From Acheta domesticus (Eukaryota > Arthropoda > Insecta > Orthoptera > Gryllidae), in NCBI GenBank assembly GCA_031308135.1, contig JAHLJT010003656.1, positions 48,490,335 through 48,554,334 on the forward strand: a DNA stretch of 64,000 nucleotides, given 5' to 3'. The stretch's first letter is position 1, and each line of letters starts with the position of its first letter. Shown in pieces: positions 57,386 through 64,000 of the stretch. A program made the position numbers and the translations under genes. The notes under the pieces are model-generated. The model was not told the DNA's origin and did no database searches. It saw only the letters and a program-made list of their open reading frames with translations.

Positions 57386-57487
57386 TGTCGAGGAAGGTGG
57401 AGGCCGCGTGGAAAGTAGTGGTGATTGAGATGTCAGTGGAGGCGGCTATGGAGCATTAGTGCCTCTCAAAGCACAATAGCCACATTG

Positions 57488-57620
57488 AAATTTCGTGTCT
57501 TTGTTGATTGTGCCGCTAGAAGTCACATGATTACAAGCACTGCTTGATACTGTCACGAAAATGCGATATCTAGTGGCACGACTAAGAAAGATGTGAAATG
57601 CAGTGACATATTCCATCGTG
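57488..57620. mobile_element. palindromic MITE, diverged second copy
   Basis: GTGCCGCTAGAAGTCACATG at about 57511 and ATCTAGTGGCACGAC at about 57569 match the inner arms of the 32971-33198 element, with ATTTCGTGTCTTTGTT and AAGATGTGAAAT beyond them. Only the inner part of the element is recognisable. Confidence 0.7.
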
Positions 57621-58176
57621 AAGACTGGCCTTGAGGGGGAAGGTATAAAAATCGCACTGTAGCTGTGCAGTCGGTAATGGAGGTGGAGACTTTGTCCAAG
57701 ACGGAGGAAGTGGCGGGAGCAAAATCATCGGTGGATGCTGCGAAGGTTGCCCTCTTTTACCTTAAGGCAATGTATTCGTTTCGAAGATTTTATAAAGTCC
57801 AAGATTATATTCGGTTTTATTTACGACCATCTTGATTTAAAATGCTAAATAGACATACACTATGTAGTATCCACAATGACATTCAACATTTTTTTATGAA
57901 TATGAATACAAATAATATATACTATTAGTTGATAAACGTACACGTGATTCACATTTTATTTTTAATTTTTATATTAGTGTGGAAAGATACACGAAAACAT
58001 TCGCATACAGATAGTTTTGATAATTTTGGCTTCAATCTTATCGGCATTAAGTCTTCCTGTTTCAATGACAAATTTAATTTCCACGTAATTTTTCCACGTA
58101 TATTGGCACGAATTTGCGGTTCGAGTCTTCACGAACACACCTTTTGTTTCGCACCGCCCACTGTGCGGTGGCTATT
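57621..58176. other. no recognisable gene
   Basis: AT-rich with a short 84-codon plus frame that has no motif. Confidence 0.4.
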
Positions 58177-58635
58177 TGATTGATGGGATTGATTGATTGT
58201 TGTGATTCCAGGCGCGTCAACTATTGAGGTAATTACTCCCTAAAGTGTAGTGCATGCTGTTTCATTGGATGGTGGCGGTGATCTTCCCCCGCTGGATAGC
58301 GAAACCCGGCGCCGACTTACACGTCGACTAGCGGGGTTTTCCCAACCAGGTATCACCCAACAGCGAGCCACCGCTTCAGACGGGGCAAGCTCTAAGCTCC
58401 CGTATGGACTCCCGGCATGCGTTGTAGTGTAGTAAACGTAAGCGTAAGTGTGTGTGTTAAGTAAGGGGTGAGTCTAGGACAAAGAAGAGGAAGGATATAT
58501 CTCGCGCAGTCCATACCCCACATGCTAGGGTGTTGCTCCGGTATTCGATAGGTATTGATCGACAATAACACTGACTATCGATCAGACCCGCTAGAATTCT
58601 CCTCCAGACCGCGGCTGAAGTCGACCCAAGTGCCT
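58177..58635 (-). mobile_element. SINE, AATC-tailed, 3' body (minus strand)
   Basis: Starting from (GATT)n at 58177, the reverse complement gives the tail, GCGCGTCAACTATTGAGGT (reverse of the AGTTGACGCG end), the CCGCTAGTCGACGT-type block, CACTACAACGCATGCCGGGA, and the body up to GGTCTGGAGGAGAATTCTAG. The head is absent here but a matching head lies at 59236-59336. The intervening 600 bp is a separate insertion. Confidence 0.8.
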
Positions 58636-59235
58636 ATAGAAGAATCCACTCAAGATTGAGCCAAAATGACAGTTCGCTAAACAAGTGAACACCACATGTA
58701 ATTCAGAGAAGTATCCCTCCGGCGCGATGGCCACGCCTCTTCGCAAAATGTTTATGGCCCCCGTTAAGACAACACGGCTTCTCATTTTTGACTACTGTGT
58801 AATTATATAAAAAATAAATTGATAAGGCGCAAAGCACGGAACCACAGAACGCTCTCGATCACAGCTCGCCACCTTACATTCACAGGTACAGGAAACATGT
58901 GCACCATTACGCATCTCACATTCAAGACTCGGGTTTCAAATAAAGATAATAATTATTACACAAAAAATAAATTCACGTAGTGTTTATATAAAAAATATTT
59001 TTTTTTACAGAAAAGCACATAGCAGTGCACTACTTAAATTCAATTATTTCTCGTGGCGCACTATATTTTCGTCGGACGAAGGCATCACGAAAGGAAGCGT
59101 CGAAGCCATTTACAAGTTAGCCAACTGTAAACGAACGAATGGAGGAAGGAGTGTCTAATGGGCTCAAGGACACAACTACCACAGAACTTTCACTTATGTT
59201 GCTAGCTGTCAAAACGGCCATTTCTTATAAAAATC
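58636..59235. mobile_element. about 600-bp insertion splitting a SINE
   Basis: The segment lies between the minus-strand SINE body and its head. Removing it restores an almost continuous SINE (only about 15 bp missing). Both junctions contain TATAG (about 58626-58630 and 59232-59236), a possible 5-bp duplication. Inner ends share AATGACAGTTCGC and, reversed, TTTTGACAGCTAGC, a weak inverted repeat. No coding frame. Superfamily unknown. Confidence 0.5.
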
Positions 59236-59336
59236 GCTTTATAGCTAGTGTCGAAAATCCTATCGTCGTCTGAACTCGAACCATATGGCTTCTCAGTAAA
59301 AAGCATTGCCGTGACATCAACTGATGCCCTGAGAAC
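59236..59336 (-). mobile_element. SINE head (tRNA-like), minus strand
   Basis: GCTAGTGTCGAAAATCCT and CTGAACTCGAACCATATGG, then ATCAACTGATGCCCTGAG, are the reverse complement of the SINE head including the B box. It belongs with the body at 58177-58635. Confidence 0.75.
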
Positions 59337-59640
59337 CTAAGCTGGTCGAACAGTTGTCGAAGACGTGGCTTCACAGAACCCCCCCACCGTTTTGGTCGCG
59401 CTGTGTATGACGGTCCCTATGGCTGCCTTTTCTCTTCAGGGACATTGGCACACATGTTTTGCCCTGTCCTACGGCTCGACACGCCTACCAGCCTCTCTGC
59501 CATGGGACAAAGGGTTCGTGTGGTTAGCACGAAGACATCCCTTCGCCGTATACACTTGTCTTCTTAACTTTAGGGTGGGCTTTCTCATCGTCACACAGCA
59601 ATAGATTGGAACATTTGTAAGGAAAGCGCACAGTTATAAT
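59337..59640. other. unassigned, may be the body of the second SINE
   Basis: Mixed composition between two SINE heads. It could be the body of the tRNA-like element at 59641-59716, but no second copy exists in the window to define its limits. Confidence 0.3.
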
Positions 59641-59716
59641 TTTCCCCACCAGGAATCGAACCTGAAGTTGCGCCATGGAAAGCGAGGACGCTAACCCACG
59701 AGCTACCTAGTCGGGC
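59641..59716 (-). mobile_element. tRNA-like SINE head, second family
   Basis: The reverse complement reads GCCCGACTAGGTAGCTCGTG with GGTTAGCG (A box) and, about 40 nt on, CAGGTTCGATTCCTGGTGGG (perfect B box GGTTCGATTCC within a 5-bp T stem). Acceptor pairing is only partial (CCCGAC with GTGGGG), so a functional tRNA gene is unlikely. It differs from the AATC-tailed family. Confidence 0.7.
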
Positions 59717-60960
59717 ATTGGCACATACTTCCATTATAATTGCATTAAAATTTATGGATCAACAAAAGATTCTCTATGGGCAATGGTCACGGATATGGAC
59801 TTTACATTCCAAAACATTAGTTGCTTTGGTCCTCATCAGTCCAGACTTTCAATCTTCAACTGGATATGCACGAGGCTGTGTTTTTATGTCATTATGCTAT
59901 GCGTGAAAAAAATCGTCCCCAAAGAGGTTAAGAGACAACGTGGAAGGTACCTTTCAATATCAGTACGAAAATGGTCCGAATCGCTTAGAATGGTTAAGAC
60001 AGTTCACGAAAAAATTTTTTTAAATGGTTTATTTTCTCTTTTCAAACACTTTGTTCCCTTTTTCTTTATTTTTTAGTTTATTCAGGCCCTATTTTGCCCT
60101 CTGAATATTTACTACTTGATTTTTGTTGTTGACAATGTATACATGGCTATGTATAGTCCATTCATTCATTCATGTTCTTTGTGATGGACAATGTTATATA
60201 ATGCAGTAATTTATATTCGATCTGTCAAATATCTAAATGACCGTTGGGATTTCATATTGTATGTAAATGAATGAAAGGAATTATGAATTTAGGGGAGGGT
60301 GAATGGAATGCAAGGTGAACGAATTGTAATTGGATGCAAAATAATTTGTGTAATTCCTTTATAATGGTTTTAGTTCTCATTGGTTTGTCATGACAACAAT
60401 AAGTTCTCTCGATTTCAATTCGTGTTCAGTATGTTGCGCAAAACACTCTGTGACAGCGTCCATGAATTTACAAGGAGGCCTGCATTAAGACTACTGCAAT
60501 TTCTCCAACTGGGCGTTTTGAAAAATATAATGAAGTTGTGGAGAAAGGATGTCTGCGAGTTCTTCTTGTGGCTAGTAACGAATTCAGAAAGTGTGCAACA
60601 AAAGTTCTATTCATTTTCGAGCTAAACCACAGAGCTAAATGGCGAGTGCGTAATCGATAAAATGGCTCATTTCTTACCGACATTAATGTCACTAACAATG
60701 AAGTGCCTTTTCAACTAATAATTTTGTATTTTCAATTCAAATCGTAAAGTTGACAATAGTACTTATTACTTTCGGTTTATAGTGTTATTGCCTTGATATA
60801 AAACAAATTCTTGATATATTACGACTGAAATTTGTTGGACTTTTATAACATGGAACTTTCCAATTAAATTTTTTATAGTCACGTTCTTTCGGATGAGCTT
60901 ATAAGATGTTCGCAAAATATCTTCCTACATTTGATCATTACCGGAGAGTGGGTAACTCCT
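59717..60960. other. no recognisable gene
   Basis: AT-rich. Frames up to 97 codons lack motifs. Confidence 0.4.
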
Positions 60961-60989
60961 GTTACATCAGATGCTTGTTCGGAGCAGGT

Positions 60990-61700
60990 GAGCTGCGATA
61001 GAGATACGTGGCAGAACAGATGGGCAACGGGCCGGAGCGTGACGGGGAGTGGCGGGGAGAGGCGGAGCGTGCCGGGGCAGGGTGGAGTGCAGCGGGGCGT
61101 GGTTGCGCGGGGCGTGGCGTGGCGTGGCGTGGCGGGGCCGGGCAGGGCAGGGCGTGGCGAGGAGAAACGAAGTGTGGAGTGGCAGGGCTTGGCGGCGCAG
61201 GGCGGTCCGTAGCGGGGCGGGACGGAGAGGGGAGAGAAGAGCAGGACGAGGCGGAGTGTGGCGGGGCGGGGCGAGGCAAGGCGGGACGGGGCGTGGCGGC
61301 GCACGGCGGTGCGGAGCGGGGAGTGACGGGGCGGGGACAGTCGGGAACGGCGGGACAAGTCGGGGCGGGGAGTGGCGTGACGGCACAGGGCGTGGTGGGG
61401 AATGGCGGGGCGTGGACATGGCGGGGAGTGGACGCGGCGGGACAGAGTGGGACGGGGCGTGGCCAGGCGTGGCGGCGCAGGGCGTGGCGGTGCGAGGCGT
61501 GGCGGCGCGGCGGTGACGTGGCGAGGCGGGGCGTGGCGTGGCGGGGCAGGGCGGGACGGGGCGGGACGGGGCGGGACAGGGCGGGACGGGGCGTGGCCAG
61601 GCGTGGCGGCGCAGGGCATGGCGGTGCGAGGCGTGGCGGTGCGGCGGTGACGTGGCGTGGCGTGGCGTGGCGTGGCGAGGCAGGGCGGGGCAGGACGTCG
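60990..61700. repeat. G-rich degenerate pentamer array (GGCGK-type)
   Basis: About 700 bp built of GGCGT, GGCGG, GGCAG and GGGAC pentamers. A higher-order duplication of about 134 bp is visible: GACGGGGCGTGGCCAGGCGT begins at 61451 and again at 61585, each followed by GGCGGCGCAGGGC and GCGGCGGTGACGTGGCG. Open frames up to 308 codons on the plus strand and 246 on the minus are artefacts. Repeated GG/GGG runs favour G-quadruplex on the plus strand. Confidence 0.92.
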
Positions 61701-61935
61701 GTGATGTGCCGCGGGCGTTTATCTGCGCGCCGGCGCTGCGCTCCGAGTCACGCGCAGCGGCCGCGCGCAGACAAACGGCTGGGCCGCGCCCTGGAGGCCA
61801 GGGTTCACGCCCGCCCCCCCAGCCCCCGCGCCGAGGCTGGCAGCGGCGAAGAGCTCAGGGCAGCCTCCCCTCCACGCAGCGCCCATCTCGTGGCTTTGGG
61901 TCGTACACGTGCCACTCGCTTACAACGAGGTTAGG
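61701..61935. promoter_or_regulatory. CpG-rich, non-repetitive segment
   Basis: CpG-dense (GCGCGCCGGCGCTGCGC near 61724; CGCAGCGGCCGCGCGCAG near 61752), without the pentamer pattern, ending sharply at 61935. No recognised frame. Confidence 0.25.
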
Positions 61936-62780
61936 TAATAAAATATCCGCTTTTCTACTCCCATCGTATAAAGATGTCATTTGATGACTGCAACCAGTTG
62001 CATAATACTCATTACGATACAGATTTCATTATGAAACAGGTGCTTTACCAATCACAGACAAGTTTACAAACCAAGTATTGAAAATTAATCATTGAGAATC
62101 GTTCTAGTAAGTGTTTCCTTTGCTTGTGTACACTAAAATTACATTTAATATTATTATATGATCGTCAGTTTTAATTTATTATTAGTTCGGCAATTCCCAG
62201 AAGACGCGGGGTGTGCGCTGACACTCCCCTGGCGCGGGTTCGAGATTTTCCCCGGCCCGAAACGGTCTCCTGACAAAAGGTAGCCGCGTCCGGTTGCAGC
62301 CTGCCTGCACCCACTGGCCGATCAGGTAGCGAAAAAGTACGCGTTTCTTGACACCAACCTTTCCAGCACTCGCAGTTAAATAAAATATTATTTTCGCACA
62401 CCCCGAAATCGTTACGTGCGCGACCGTCCCATTACAATATTTTTAAAAGTTAACTCGGTCAAGGCAAATCAACGATGTATTCACTTTTCATATCGGTTAG
62501 TGCCTAAAAACGTTGTACTAATACACATATTTACACATTTTACACAAAAGTATAAATAATTCATATTTTGCTCAAAAGTACATATTTTTATATATTTATG
62601 TATATTTCCACTTTATGATTTTTTTGCATAATTCCTTTCTCTTATGTTTTTTGACAAGGAATCGCAGAGACAAACAATTCAGCATTCACAAACACATTTT
62701 TTCCTGCAGCCTTGTGCAGCCATGTGCCTGTCGATAAATACGGGCGAGAAAACAAAAGGGGAAAGCACCTAATTTAATAA
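61936..62780. other. no recognisable gene
   Basis: AT-rich except 62190-62345, which is CpG-rich. The minus 76-codon frame has no motif. Confidence 0.35.
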
Positions 62781-63165
62781 ATGCCTCTTAACAACAAAAC
62801 AACCCCTGTGTTTGACTCAGCCCGCCGCGCGAAGTTTTCTCACCCCTGCTTCCCGCTTGTAAGACGAGTGACTTCGCTAAGCTGAATTCGCCGCGTGCCC
62901 CAAACCTTTGCGAATGTCCTTGGCGTGCTCGTTTGTCTGACGGCTCTGACCTAAGCAATCCATAAGTTCCTCTGCGTTAGTTTTGAGCGTGAGTCCTTAG
63001 GAAGGAAGTTGATGCGAGCAGGCGAAACCGCGCGCCCACTTCGCATCTTTCAAAGGTCTCCCGTGACCTTGATAACGTTCGCTACGTTATAAAAGGTCAT
63101 CTCCGTTCATGATGCGTGAGGGACAGCGAACTCACCTGTTCACTGAAGCGCCAAACTACACAAAC
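62781..63165 (+). promoter_or_regulatory. possible TATA-type promoter region
   Basis: Non-repetitive sequence with candidate nuclear-receptor-like half sites (TTTCAAAGGTC near 63048, GTGACCTTGATAACG near 63063, AAGGTCA near 63093) and a good TATA motif TATAAAAGG at 63088-63096. A start would fall near 63115-63125. No canonical initiator is evident. A short ATG frame follows at 63166. The combination is suggestive but rests on short motifs. Confidence 0.3.
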
Positions 63166-63231
63166 ATGAGTGGAATATCTGGCGCTTACCTGCATAAAGT
63201 GAAATTAACATCAGCAGATTCGAAGATCTAG
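63166..63231 (+). CDS. 21-codon small frame after the TATA motif
   Basis: ATG in a favourable context (ACAAACATGAG), encoding MSGISGAYLHKVKLTSADSK plus one residue, then TAG. It is the first ATG after the expected start site (the one near 63109 is upstream). It could be a small peptide, an upstream frame, or part of a first exon. No splice donor of good quality was found inside. Confidence 0.15.
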   Translation: MSGISGAYLHKVKLTSADSKI

Positions 63232-64000
63232 TGTTATGGCTGGTTGTTGCGAAACATAAATCCCTGATGTGACTGATGGCGTTTACATTTTTCATTAATT
63301 ATAAGGTTATTCTTATAGTTTTTGACGCAAAAATTTTGCGTACACTTAGTGCATGGCCCAATGCAACTGATGGCGTCCACATCTCATTTTTTTTCAAAAA
63401 TGGCGCTTAGCCGGTTGATGCCTAACACCGTCCAATTATTTCAGATGCTCTGCGATTCCCCTCGTCAGATGTGGTTTAGTGTTAATAGTAAGTTAGTTGT
63501 AGTAAGCCAGCAAATGCAAATGTAAAGTTTTACTGAAGTTTCTAATTTCATCCAGAATATAAATAAATAAAAATAAAAATACCATCGAATCCTGTGGTCC
63601 CTCAGCCACCTGCAGATGGCACCGCAAGGGAGTCAGGCAAACTGAGAGGAGTTCCGGCTAAAAAAGGGAACACAATACATTACTGTCAACGCTTATGATA
63701 TCCATTCAATCTACCTCAACAATCTAAGTCATTTCATGGCCAAGCAGATATTTCTAACATTGTTACTCATGAAATTACAATGCAACACGATGCATTCTTA
63801 TTCTGTAAATTACAGTAAAATAAAACTTGCTTTTTAAAACTACATATTTTATTCTAAAATATCAATAATTATAATATATTACCACAGAATTAAATAAGAA
63901 ATTATTATAAAACCAAGATACAGTTTTAATATATAATTCGTGCTTACCTTGGTGGTGAATATTGGTGAACTGGAATTCAGTCCTGTAAGTTCCTCTTGTT
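63232..64000. other. no recognisable gene
   Basis: AT-rich. A 67-codon plus frame (63322-63525) has no motif. Short A-rich (AAATA)n text lies at 63557-63581. Confidence 0.4.

Noticed and set aside
59641..59716. Functional tRNA gene
   Set aside because: The B box and T stem are good but the acceptor stem is only partly paired. A tRNA-derived SINE head fits better.
61008..61934. 308-codon plus-strand frame
   Set aside because: It runs through the G-rich pentamer array. The complementary strand is also open and no domain is present.

Overview
This window looks like intergenic or intronic DNA from a large, repeat-rich animal genome, most likely an arthropod. I cannot name the species. The evidence is the content: GIY-YIG Penelope-like elements, Jockey-like LINEs, an R4/Dong-type LINE with a restriction-like endonuclease, Tc1/mariner, hAT and piggyBac derivatives, tRNA-derived SINEs, and many micro- and minisatellites on an AT-rich background. 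There are no operons or rRNA, and no intact host protein gene that I recognise. Most long open frames are by-products of tandem repeats whose unit length is a multiple of three.

Layout. 1-11 kb is AT-rich and mostly featureless, with a transposon-associated protein fragment near 7.4 kb, an 18-bp tandem repeat at 8.5 kb and a CpG-rich patch at 10.7-11.4 kb. 11.4-19.3 kb holds inverted-repeat elements and two copies (A and B) of a 2.2-2.4 kb dispersed repeat; each copy carries its own later insertion, and both share a near-identical exon-like block on the minus strand. 16.3-20.6 kb also holds two broken Jockey-like LINEs. 20.7-29.8 kb alternates CpG-rich patches, C-rich segments that may be LINE ORF1 remnants, SINE copies, a Tc1 transposase relic and a 1.9-kb array of 15-bp units. 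32.4-39.1 kb contains a large palindromic element, two 234-bp hAT-type MITEs, a small element with tandem hammerhead-ribozyme-like motifs, and a SINE interrupted by one of the hAT MITEs. 39.3-45.5 kb is a nested stack: a plus-strand Penelope-like element, then a minus-strand one split by an R4/Dong-type LINE lying in a TAA microsatellite, then a further endonuclease fragment in inverted orientation. 50-63 kb is dominated by tandem arrays (8-bp, about 110-bp, 129-bp, about 54-bp and G-rich 5-bp-like units), further SINE copies and a possible TATA-type promoter near 63.1 kb.

The pieces do not form a pathway. They are selfish elements and arrays whose nesting gives a relative history. The best leads are the hammerhead-like tandem element at 37.8-38.0 kb with its 12-bp flanking duplication, the 129-bp array with a continuous 43-residue repeat frame at 54.2-55.2 kb, the TAA-targeted R4/Dong-like insertion, and the conserved exon-like block shared by repeats A and B.
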